From assembly GCA_903904635.1 (NCBI GenBank), contig CAIVDH010000064.1, forward strand, positions 1 through 5,125: a stretch of 5,125 nt of DNA, in the 5' to 3' direction. The translations under genes were made by a program, and so were the position numbers. This DNA is from an uncultured Burkholderiales bacterium (GTDB lineage Bacteria; Pseudomonadota; Gammaproteobacteria; Burkholderiales; Burkholderiaceae_D). Position 1 is the first letter of the stretch. Each line of letters opens with the position of its first letter. Shown piece after piece: positions 1 to 5,125 of the stretch. Under the pieces are notes generated by a model, which saw only the letters and a list, made by a program, of their open reading frames with translations, did no database searches and had not been told where the DNA came from.

Positions 1-1
1 C

Positions 2-952
2 ATTAAGAGCGGTGCTAGTGTCGGCATCGCGCTGTATCCGCAAGACGGTAAGGAAGGAGGCGATCTCTTACAAAAAGCGGATCTGGCGATGTACCGTGCC
101 AAGTCAGCAGGACGTAATCACTATCGCATCTTTGCTCCGGGTATGCTGACTGAAATCCAGCTACGACAGCAGCAGGAAGAACAGTTACGACTGGCTGTTG
201 AACAGGGTGACTTTGAACTGGCTTATCAGCCACAAATTGATGTTCACTCTCTAGATCTTAAAAGTGTAGAAGCGTTACTGCGCATTAGGAACCCGCAACT
301 ACTCTCTTTCTCGCCCCTAAAAATTATCGGTATGGCTGAAGAGCTGGGGATCAGCCTCGAGTTGGGCAAGTGGATATTGAAGACGGCATGTCAGCAGATA
401 AAAAACTGGCAATCTTTAAGCTTCCCAACGTTAAAAGTTGCGGTAAATTTTTCACCATCGCAGCTGATGAATAAAAATTTGGTCGCATTAATTCAAACTA
501 CGCTTAAAGAAGAAAATCTTGATCCAAGTTGTCTTGAAATTGAAGTTACAGAAAATGCGCTCATGTTAATTAGTGAGAATAAGAGTCGCGTAATCCATGA
601 AATTAAGGCTTTAGGTGTTTCCATTAGTCTCGATGATTTTGGTACGGGCTTGTCAACCCTATCGCACCTCAAAGAGTTCCCAGTCGACGTACTCAAGCTT
701 GATGGTAGCCTGATACGCAATTTACCCAAAGATCAGGAAGATGTTGCGATCGTCTCGGCCATCATAAAACTGGCTATTGATCTGCATATTACTGTGGTTG
801 CCGAAGGTCTCGAGACTGTTGATCAGCTGGCATTTTTACGAACCACGCCTTGCCATATGGTGCAGGGATTTTTATTTAGCGAAGCACTACGATCAGAAAA
901 ATTTGAATTATTGTTAGAAAATCGTAAGCGCGACGCACAAATTTTTCATTAG
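2..952 (+). CDS. GGDEF-EAL protein, 3' part (c-di-GMP phosphodiesterase domain complete)
   Basis: The frame is open from the left edge, so the true start lies outside the window; 316 residues are visible. The first 50 or so are the tail of a GGDEF (diguanylate cyclase) domain, recognisable by SVGIALYP followed by DLAMYRAKSAGRNHY. The GGDEF signature itself is upstream and cannot be judged. A complete EAL domain follows; this family hydrolyses c-di-GMP to pGpG. The residues expected for activity are all present: EALLR (269-283), the Asn of VNFS, the first Glu of EVTE, DDFGTG (632-649), the Lys of LKLD (695-697), AEGLE, and the Gln of QGF. Small departures are IIGMAE where FIPLAE is usual and LKLDGS where KIDRS is usual. 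It is therefore probably an active phosphodiesterase, with any sensor domain and the cyclase core unseen. The ATG at 89 lies inside the GGDEF domain and is not the start. No hairpin-plus-T-run terminator is visible after the stop. Confidence 0.95.
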   Translation: MKSGASVGIALYPQDGKEGGDLLQKADLAMYRAKSAGRNHYRIFAPGMLTEIQLRQQQEEQLRLAVEQGDFELAYQPQIDVHSLDLKSVEALLRIRNPQLLSFSPLKIIGMAEELGISLELGKWILKTACQQIKNWQSLSFPTLKVAVNFSPSQLMNKNLVALIQTTLKEENLDPSCLEIEVTENALMLISENKSRVIHEIKALGVSISLDDFGTGLSTLSHLKEFPVDVLKLDGSLIRNLPKDQEDVAIVSAIIKLAIDLHITVVAEGLETVDQLAFLRTTPCHMVQGFLFSEALRSEKFELLLENRKRDAQIFH

Positions 953-965
953 TTTTACGCTAACT

Positions 966-1003
966 TTTTACCACAATCTCGTAATTTTCTGTAGCGGGTA
1001 AAA
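966..1003. repeat. 7-bp perfect inverted repeat between the EAL and pirin genes
   Basis: TTTTACC at 966-972 is matched by GGTAAAA at 997-1003, with 24 bp between the arms. The arms are A/T-rich, so a hairpin would be weak. The left arm of the other inverted repeat (974-982) lies inside this loop, so the two pairings cross each other. It is not a convincing terminator because no T-run follows the right arm. The function is unknown. Confidence 0.4.
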
Positions 1004-1029
1004 TTAAGGCAATTCGATTAACGAGATTG
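974..1029. repeat. 9-bp perfect inverted repeat ending just before the pirin start codon
   Basis: CAATCTCGT at 974-982 and ACGAGATTG at 1021-1029 are exact reverse complements separated by 38 bp. The right arm ends two bases before the pirin ATG and contains the only Shine-Dalgarno-like triplet there (GAG, 1023-1025). If the transcript starts upstream of 974, pairing of the arms could cover the ribosome binding site. Alternatively the arms could be half-sites for a dimeric regulator, or chance. The 79-bp gap (953-1031) has no clear -35/-10 pair; TAAAAT at 999-1004 is a possible -10 without a good -35. Confidence 0.45.
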
Positions 1030-1031
1030 CC

Positions 1032-1895
1032 ATGACACAGCCTTTAATGCGACGTACCATCGCAAGCATCATCAATGCTATCAATACATCAGATGGTGCC
1101 GGCGTCAGATTGAGACGCAGTCTGGGCAGCGGCGAGGGTACTCGACTCGATCCTTTTTTAATGCTGGATGAGTTTTCTTCTGAGAACCCTGGCGATTATA
1201 TTGCCGGCTTTCCATCCCATCCACATCGCGGTTTTGAAACCGTTACCTACATCCTTGACGGACATATGCGCCATGAAGATCATCTTGGTAATCAGGGTGA
1301 TCTGAAAAGCGGTGGCGTGCAATGGATGACGGCAGGGCGCGGCATCATTCATTCTGAAATGCCGCAGCAGGAAGAAGGGCGTATGCGCGGCTTTCAGCTC
1401 TGGATAAATCTACCAGCGAAAGAAAAAATGAAGCCAGCTGGCTATCGCGACATTACGCCAGAAGAAATTCCAGTACACAATCTAAGCGGTGGTGGTCAGA
1501 TAAAGATTATTGCCGGTAGTTTGCAGACGGCAGACCAACTCTTCCAAGGCCCTATAGCAGGACTCACGACCGAGCCAATTTATTTAGATGTCAGTCTGCC
1601 GGCTGAAAGCAGCTTTAGTCACCCTGTTGCAGCAGGCATGAACGCCATGGCCTATGTATTTGAGGGTAGTGTGCAAATAGACGAAACATCTATACCAGCT
1701 CATACTGCGGCAATTTTTTCTGATGGCGGCTATGTTACGTTACAAGCCGGTGCCGAAGGTACCCGCTTTTTATTATTGGCGGGACGCCCCATTAATGAGC
1801 CCATAGCGCAGTACGGTCCTTTTGTAATGAATACCGCTGCTGAAATAGAACAGGCAGTCAGGGATTATCAGAGCGGACGACTTACTACGATATAA
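1032..1895 (+). CDS. Pirin family protein (bicupin, putative quercetin 2,3-dioxygenase type)
   Basis: This 287-residue protein is close in length to human pirin (about 290) and longer than E. coli YhhW (about 231). The N-terminal cupin carries FPSHPHRGFETVTYIL and later GRGIIHSEMP. These supply the four expected metal ligands His63, His65, His107 and Glu109. A second, metal-free cupin (Pirin_C type, roughly residues 170-275) follows. Known pirins bind Fe(II) or another metal in the cytosol. Some oxidise quercetin in vitro, and others act as redox-sensitive protein partners, such as pyruvate dehydrogenase control in Serratia. Which role applies here cannot be read from the sequence. The start at 1032 fits the family N-terminus, but its Shine-Dalgarno is weak (GAG six bases upstream) and sits in an inverted repeat. 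The gene is 79 bp from the EAL gene and its last 11 bases overlap the end of the opposing glycosyltransferase gene. Confidence 0.93.
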   Translation: MTQPLMRRTIASIINAINTSDGAGVRLRRSLGSGEGTRLDPFLMLDEFSSENPGDYIAGFPSHPHRGFETVTYILDGHMRHEDHLGNQGDLKSGGVQWMTAGRGIIHSEMPQQEEGRMRGFQLWINLPAKEKMKPAGYRDITPEEIPVHNLSGGGQIKIIAGSLQTADQLFQGPIAGLTTEPIYLDVSLPAESSFSHPVAAGMNAMAYVFEGSVQIDETSIPAHTAAIFSDGGYVTLQAGAEGTRFLLLAGRPINEPIAQYGPFVMNTAAEIEQAVRDYQSGRLTTI

Positions 1896-3009
1896 AATTT
1901 TCCTGCGTGTTGCACTCATGCTCTGATGCTTCGCGACAGGCTTGCATAATCCCTTGTGCTGCCAGATCAAAGCGGTAGCGTTCTACTTGCAGTAAAGAGC
2001 GTTCGCCATAAGCTTGCAGCCTTCTCTCATCTTTGAGTAGCGCCGCAGCACGCGTGGCCCACAGGCCAGCATTTAACTCACAAACATGTCCGTTTTGCTC
2101 ATCCACAATGAGCTCTCCGGCAGCACCTGCATGCGGTGACACCATCACCGCAAGGCCTGATGCGCAAGCCTCATTTGCGACCACACCCCAGACATCGGCT
2201 TGCGTAGGAAATAAAAATATTTTCGCCGACTGATACAGCGCAGGTAATTCCTGCTGACTGGCAAAACCATGAAAATGCGTGTCAACATGCTCTGCATATT
2301 CTTTTGCCAGAGTTCGCGTTGCCTGTTCCTGGGTGCCAGAGCCGACAAATAAAATCCGCGTGCGACGGTTAAGTAAGAGGGCAGTTTTATGCGCAACTTC
2401 TAGCGCAAAATCTGGTGATTTTGCAGCTTCTATGCGAGAGCAAAAAATAAAATCAAATGATTTTTCAATATTGATTGATTCAGGCTTGAATCGCGCGTTA
2501 TCAATACAAAGACAAGAAAGTAAGCAACGTTCATTCGGAATACCATAGCTTTTATATAATGCTATCCCACCATTACTGGCTGCAATAAAACGTGAAGCGC
2601 GTGCATAGGTGAATCGTCGCAGTCGCTTATGCAGCGAACTGAGCATGCGTTCAGAGTCTAGCGTGCCATCTGTCATGGGCACATAAGCCTTATGTTTGAA
2701 TCTTGTCCAGCCTAGCGCATACATGTGGCTGGGGTTAAATCCATTTCCCAACACAACATCTGGCTTAAACCTTGACAAGGCAAGCAGTACATCAGGGTTA
2801 TTGTGTATGTAGCGACCATTGACGGTACTTATTCGTTCTCGCAAAAATACATGATCAAATGCTATAGGCGGTAAATCCCATAAGCGATTTGGTTCACGGC
2901 GACAAAAAAAAATTACTTGCAGATCTATATCAGGCGCTGCTGCAATTAAATTAAAAATCGGAATGCGGTAGGGCGGCGGTTCATTAACGGCCAGCGCGAT
3001 TTTCAGCAT
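1885..3009 (-). CDS. GT4 family glycosyltransferase (second gene of a two-gene operon)
   Basis: This 374-residue protein has the GT-B layout of family 4 retaining glycosyltransferases. It has an N-terminal acceptor-side Rossmann domain starting LKIALAVNEPPPYRIPIF, then a donor-side domain from about residue 185. Visible donor-site residues are Arg192 and Lys197 in SRIEAAKSPDF, the VGSG turn (222-225) and the sugar-nucleotide motif DVWGVVANEACASG. The usual E-x7-E pair is therefore D272-x7-E280, a variant I recall from other GT4 enzymes. It likely moves a sugar from a nucleotide donor to a lipid-linked or surface glycan at the inner membrane; donor and acceptor cannot be predicted. No signal peptide or membrane segment is seen. 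I chose the ATG at 3009 because GGTG lies six bases upstream; an in-frame ATG at 3021 would add MVLT but has no ribosome site. It overlaps the upstream glycosyltransferase gene by 26 bp, suggesting translational coupling, and the pirin gene by 11 bp tail-to-tail. Confidence 0.92.
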   Translation of the reverse strand: MLKIALAVNEPPPYRIPIFNLIAAAPDIDLQVIFFCRREPNRLWDLPPIAFDHVFLRERISTVNGRYIHNNPDVLLALSRFKPDVVLGNGFNPSHMYALGWTRFKHKAYVPMTDGTLDSERMLSSLHKRLRRFTYARASRFIAASNGGIALYKSYGIPNERCLLSCLCIDNARFKPESINIEKSFDFIFCSRIEAAKSPDFALEVAHKTALLLNRRTRILFVGSGTQEQATRTLAKEYAEHVDTHFHGFASQQELPALYQSAKIFLFPTQADVWGVVANEACASGLAVMVSPHAGAAGELIVDEQNGHVCELNAGLWATRAAALLKDERRLQAYGERSLLQVERYRFDLAAQGIMQACREASEHECNTQENFIS

Positions 3010-4183
3010 AGTTAACACCATTAGTTTTAAAAGTGTGCATGTCAGCGACAGCCTCTCGGTAGATGCCGGTAAGAATTTCGTAATTATGTTCTGGCGTGTA
3101 GCGAGACAAATATTCTGCTCTGGCGGCCTGGCCCATTTTTATCATGGCAGCGGGGTTCGCTTCAGCCCATGCAATTGTTTGCGCAAGTGCCCTCACATCA
3201 CCAGGTCGGACGAATAGCCCTGTTTTGCCATGAACAATTAATTCAGCAAGGCCACCATGATTGGTTGCAATAACTGCCGTACCACTGGCGAAGGCTTCAA
3301 TGGCAACCAGTCCAAAACTTTCTACCCCTGTGCTGGGCATGACTAAATAAGTCGCTTTTTGCAAACGATTTGCCAACTCTGATGGCGTATGAAAACCGCA
3401 ATAACGTAAACCTGGTGATTGTTCCACTAATGTCTGCAGCGGCCCTTTGCCATAGACATCAATAGAATGTCCGGGCAAAGCGGCTATGGCCTGAGCAAGA
3501 ACTGCAAGCCCTTTTTCTGGTGCTAATCGCCCAATAAAAATGCCACCATGTCGCTGGTTCCAGGCGGGTATGCGCTTAGACTCAACAAAATTTGGCTTGA
3601 TGCGTAATCGCGCTAAAGGTAAGCCGCCCCGTTGAAATTTATCTCGGCAAGTTTGATTTAGTACGATGTAGCGATTAACCATATTGCGCCAGGTACCAAG
3701 CATACGATGCGCGGCAAGCATGAGCGTACTGACTGTGGATTGGGAATAGGAATTGCGATAGCAGCGATGAACGACAGCGCGCCATGGTAGGCGGCCAACA
3801 CAATCTTCACAAACCCGTCCTTCACGCAGCAACATTGCTTGAGGACAGAGCAGCCGAAAATTATGCAGTGTTTGCACCACAGGCACCCGTAATTTACGCG
3901 CAGCGCCATATAACGAAGGGGAAATTAATGGGAATGTATTGTGCGCATGAATGACATCTGGCCCAAAGCGGGCCTGGATGCGATAAATATCATCGACAGT
4001 TTTCTGCGACCAGATTGTATCGAACGTGGCACTCGCTTTGGGAATATGGCTGAGTTCCGCATTTTCACGATGGTAGATTTCTACTTCATGACCATACTCG
4101 CGTAGTAGCATCACCTCCGCATCAACTACGGTATCTTCGCCACCTCGGTAATAATAGCGATTATGGACAACCAGAATCTTCAT
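2984..4183 (-). CDS. GT4 family glycosyltransferase with RGGED N-terminus (first gene of the operon)
   Basis: This 399-residue protein is a GT-B fold, family 4 glycosyltransferase. It opens with MKILVVHNRYYYRGGEDTVV, a start typical of one GT4 subfamily, followed by DVIHAHNTFPLISP and QTLHNFRLLCP. Donor-site residues are Arg219 and Lys224 (FIGRLAPEKG), YGKGP (244-248) and a canonical E288-x7-E296 in ESFGLVAIEAFASG. Cys113, Cys125-x2-Cys128 and Cys141 form a cluster in the acceptor domain that could bind metal or be structural. The likely role is sugar transfer in exopolysaccharide or LPS assembly on the cytoplasmic face of the membrane; substrate unknown. The frame stays open to an ATG at 4273, but those 30 extra residues lie before the conserved first strand and look unlike the family. 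I therefore set the start at 4183, where GGG sits just upstream (GGGTCTAC-ATG). The downstream glycosyltransferase begins inside its 3' end. Confidence 0.93.
   Translation of the reverse strand: MKILVVHNRYYYRGGEDTVVDAEVMLLREYGHEVEIYHRENAELSHIPKASATFDTIWSQKTVDDIYRIQARFGPDVIHAHNTFPLISPSLYGAARKLRVPVVQTLHNFRLLCPQAMLLREGRVCEDCVGRLPWRAVVHRCYRNSYSQSTVSTLMLAAHRMLGTWRNMVNRYIVLNQTCRDKFQRGGLPLARLRIKPNFVESKRIPAWNQRHGGIFIGRLAPEKGLAVLAQAIAALPGHSIDVYGKGPLQTLVEQSPGLRYCGFHTPSELANRLQKATYLVMPSTGVESFGLVAIEAFASGTAVIATNHGGLAELIVHGKTGLFVRPGDVRALAQTIAWAEANPAAMIKMGQAARAEYLSRYTPEHNYEILTGIYREAVADMHTFKTNGVNYAENRAGR
3669..3683. repeat. 15-bp direct repeat, copy 1 (inside the first glycosyltransferase gene)
   Basis: TAGCGATTAACCATA occurs here and again at 4260-4274 in the same orientation, 591 bp apart. 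On the minus strand this copy encodes the MVNRYI stretch at residues 168-173 of the glycosyltransferase. Flanking bases differ on both sides, so the match is exactly 15 bp. Confidence 0.5.
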
Positions 4184-4259
4184 GTAGACCCAACGTTTAC
4201 AATGAGCTGACAATGTTAGGCTTTTGTTTTTCTGGAAGCTGGACTTTACGCAAGCAATA

Positions 4260-4274
4260 TAGCGATTAACCATA
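4260..4274. repeat. 15-bp direct repeat, copy 2 (intergenic)
   Basis: This is an exact copy of 3669-3683. On the minus strand it begins with the ATG at 4273 and would read MVNRYI in the same frame as the glycosyltransferase, ahead of its likely true start. It may be a chance match or a remnant of a small duplication. Confidence 0.5.
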
Positions 4275-4300
4275 CCGATAAATCAGGCATGCATCTTATT

Positions 4301-4306
4301 GAGGAG
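4301..4306 (+). promoter_or_regulatory. Ribosome binding site that fixes the dehalogenase start
   Basis: GAGGAG lies six bases before the ATG at 4313 and is the strongest Shine-Dalgarno seen in the window. It argues for translation from 4313 rather than the in-frame ATG at 4289, which lies upstream of this site and has no comparable purine run before it. Confidence 0.75.
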
Positions 4307-4312
4307 CCCATC

Positions 4313-4996
4313 ATGAACCCATTAGATTTTTCACAAAAGCGTGTGCTAGTTACACAGGCTGATGACTTCATGGGCCCTTTTTTGTGCGATGTATTTAAGG
4401 AGCTGGGTGCCACGGTCCTTGCTGATCAAGGCTTGCTTGACGATGCCTCGCGTCCGGCTGCGATGATTGGCGGGCACGGACATATTGACGTATTGCTGGT
4501 AAATCTGGGTATTCCAGCGCCATCCACAGCAGCACTAGATGTCGCTGAAGAAGAATGGCGGCATGCATTTACCCATATGGTTGATCCTTTGCCGCGGCTG
4601 GTAAAAGCAGTTTTGCCGCAAATGATTGCACGTGGTTCTGGGAAGATTATTTTGATAGGCAGCGCATCTGCCTTACGCGGCATTAAACGCGCATCAACCT
4701 ACAGCGCAGCCCGCGGCGCACAGCTGGCCTACATACAAGCTATTGGTGTTGAGCTGGCTTCAAAGGGTGTTCAGGTCAATGCCATAGCTCAAAATTTCGT
4801 AGATAACCCGACATACTTTCCAGCGGAGGTACAAAACAATCCGGTTTTTCAAGAGCGGCTTAAACGCGAGGTGCCGCTAGGTCGTTTAGTTTCGGCACGC
4901 GAAGATGCCATGTTTGTTGCATATCTGGCAAGCGAACATGCAAATTGTTTTGTTGGTCAGATTTTCCCGGTGTGTGGTGGATGGGTGCCTCGTTAA
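4313..4996 (+). CDS. Putative halohydrin dehalogenase (SDR-fold, cofactor-independent)
   Basis: This 227-residue protein has a short-chain dehydrogenase/reductase fold but lacks the marks of a redox enzyme. The TGxxxGxG cofactor motif is T14-Q-A-D-D-F19-M-G21, which fits T-x4-F-x-G. The NNAG motif is VNLGI (63-67). The catalytic set is Ser117-x12-Tyr130-x3-Arg134, with Arg in place of the SDR Lys. These are the signatures of halohydrin dehalogenases, which reversibly convert vicinal haloalcohols to epoxide plus halide and open epoxides with small anions. Recalled HheC aligns well: STYTSARAG against STYSAARGA, PNYLHSEDSPYFYPTE against QNFVDNPTYFPAE (160-172), and TGQVFWLAGGF against VGQIFPVCGGW. 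It is shorter than HheC (254) in the first half and lacks the C-terminal extension bearing HheC Trp249. No signal peptide is seen; members are cytosolic homotetramers. It is divergent from the glycosyltransferases with no partner gene in view. The alternative is a degenerate SDR of other function, which I consider less likely. Confidence 0.85.
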   Translation: MNPLDFSQKRVLVTQADDFMGPFLCDVFKELGATVLADQGLLDDASRPAAMIGGHGHIDVLLVNLGIPAPSTAALDVAEEEWRHAFTHMVDPLPRLVKAVLPQMIARGSGKIILIGSASALRGIKRASTYSAARGAQLAYIQAIGVELASKGVQVNAIAQNFVDNPTYFPAEVQNNPVFQERLKREVPLGRLVSAREDAMFVAYLASEHANCFVGQIFPVCGGWVPR

Positions 4997-5047
4997 TTAT
5001 TTTTTATATTAATTTCAATGAGTTGAAGGATACATATCAATCAATTT

Positions 5048-5125
5048 CTATCTGCGCATATCAGTTAAATTTCTTACTTTTATGGATTTACCAAGTTTAC
5101 TGGCGAGTGGCTTTACTTCATGTAA
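5048..5125 (-). CDS. Possible C-terminal end of an unidentified minus-strand protein
   Basis: On the minus strand one frame is open from the right edge to a TAG at 5048, giving 25 residues ending KVRNLTDMRR. The composition, a mix of charged and hydrophobic residues such as KPLASKLGKSIKV, looks like a real protein tail, and the other two minus-strand frames close at once near the edge. The piece is too short to identify, and an open run of this length is common by chance. If real, the gene would converge on the dehalogenase gene with 51 bp between the stops. The rest of the right edge (4997-5047) is A/T-rich with no clear terminator hairpin. Confidence 0.3.
   Translation of the reverse strand, partial: LHEVKPLASKLGKSIKVRNLTDMRR

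Larger units (their letters stand above)
4184..4312. promoter_or_regulatory. Divergent intergenic region between glycosyltransferase operon and halohydrin dehalogenase gene
   Basis: These 129 bp separate two genes read away from each other, so they must hold the promoter of the dehalogenase gene and probably that of the glycosyltransferase operon. I could not find a well-spaced sigma-70 -35/-10 pair on either strand. Isolated near-matches exist (CTGACA at 4207-4212 on plus, TATATT within 4255-4260 on minus), but each lacks a partner at 16-18 bp. No riboswitch-like fold or clear palindromic operator is evident by eye. The region contains the second copy of a 15-bp direct repeat. Confidence 0.5.

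Noticed and set aside
966..1003. Rho-independent terminator after the EAL gene
   Set aside because: The only stem there is seven A/T-rich pairs with a 24-base loop and no following T-run.
2279..2548. 89-codon open frame on the plus strand within the second glycosyltransferase gene
   Set aside because: It lies fully antisense to a well-supported gene, is rich in Ser, Arg and Cys as expected of a shadow frame, and shows no family motif. Similar shadow frames inside the other genes were dropped for the same reason.
4184..4273. N-terminal extension of the first glycosyltransferase to the ATG at 4273
   Set aside because: The 30 extra residues precede the conserved MKILVVHN first strand, do not resemble the family, and have no good ribosome site; they occupy the divergent promoter region.
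4289..4312. Upstream ATG at 4289 as the start of the dehalogenase
   Set aside because: The strong GAGGAG site lies between it and the ATG at 4313, and the eight extra residues would partly be encoded by the ribosome binding site itself.
4313..4996. Plain annotation as an NAD(P)-dependent SDR oxidoreductase
   Set aside because: Both the glycine-rich cofactor motif and the catalytic lysine are missing, each replaced in the pattern of halohydrin dehalogenases.
4997..5047. Terminator after the dehalogenase gene
   Set aside because: The T-run at 4999-5005 is not preceded by a G/C-rich stem, and the TTAAT/ATTAA arms around it are too weak.
5082..5125. Start of a plus-strand gene at the ATG at 5082
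   Set aside because: Only 14 codons are visible and there is no Shine-Dalgarno before it; the minus-strand frame looks more protein-like.
1..5125. CRISPR arrays, tRNA genes, insertion sequences or phage genes
   Set aside because: No regularly spaced repeats, cloverleaf-like sequence, transposase-like protein or terminal inverted repeats with target duplications were found on either strand.

Overview
The window reads as chromosomal DNA from a Gram-negative bacterium, most likely a beta- or gammaproteobacterium. This rests on gene style only: a GGDEF-EAL protein, a pirin, proteobacterial-type GT4 glycosyltransferases and moderate G+C. No rRNA, tRNA or other taxonomic marker is present, so the assignment is weak. 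Coding density is high, and there is no mobile element, CRISPR array or RNA gene.

Layout, left to right: (1) the 3' part of a c-di-GMP signalling gene (+), with the end of a GGDEF domain and a complete EAL phosphodiesterase domain; (2) a 79-bp gap with two crossing inverted repeats; (3) a complete pirin-family bicupin gene (+); (4) two GT4 glycosyltransferase genes on the minus strand, read from about 4183 down to 1885, overlapping each other by 26 bp and so probably one operon. The second one also overlaps the end of the pirin gene tail-to-tail by 11 bp; (5) a 129-bp divergent intergenic region; (6) a short-chain-dehydrogenase-like gene (+) at 4313-4996; (7) a 129-bp right edge that may hold the C-terminal end of a minus-strand gene.

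The most notable gene is the last complete one. An automatic annotation would probably call it an SDR oxidoreductase, but the NAD(P)-binding glycine motif is replaced by T-x4-F-x-G and the catalytic Tyr-x3-Lys by Ser-x12-Tyr-x3-Arg. Together these are the signature of halohydrin dehalogenases, a rare group of cofactor-independent enzymes that interconvert vicinal haloalcohols and epoxides. Here it lies beside a polysaccharide-type glycosyltransferase pair, with no other recognisable dehalogenation gene in view.

The two glycosyltransferases probably act one after the other on a surface or exported glycan, and a c-di-GMP phosphodiesterase nearby would suit control of such a glycan. That link is inference from proximity only. 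The pirin and the dehalogenase have no evident functional tie to the glycan genes.
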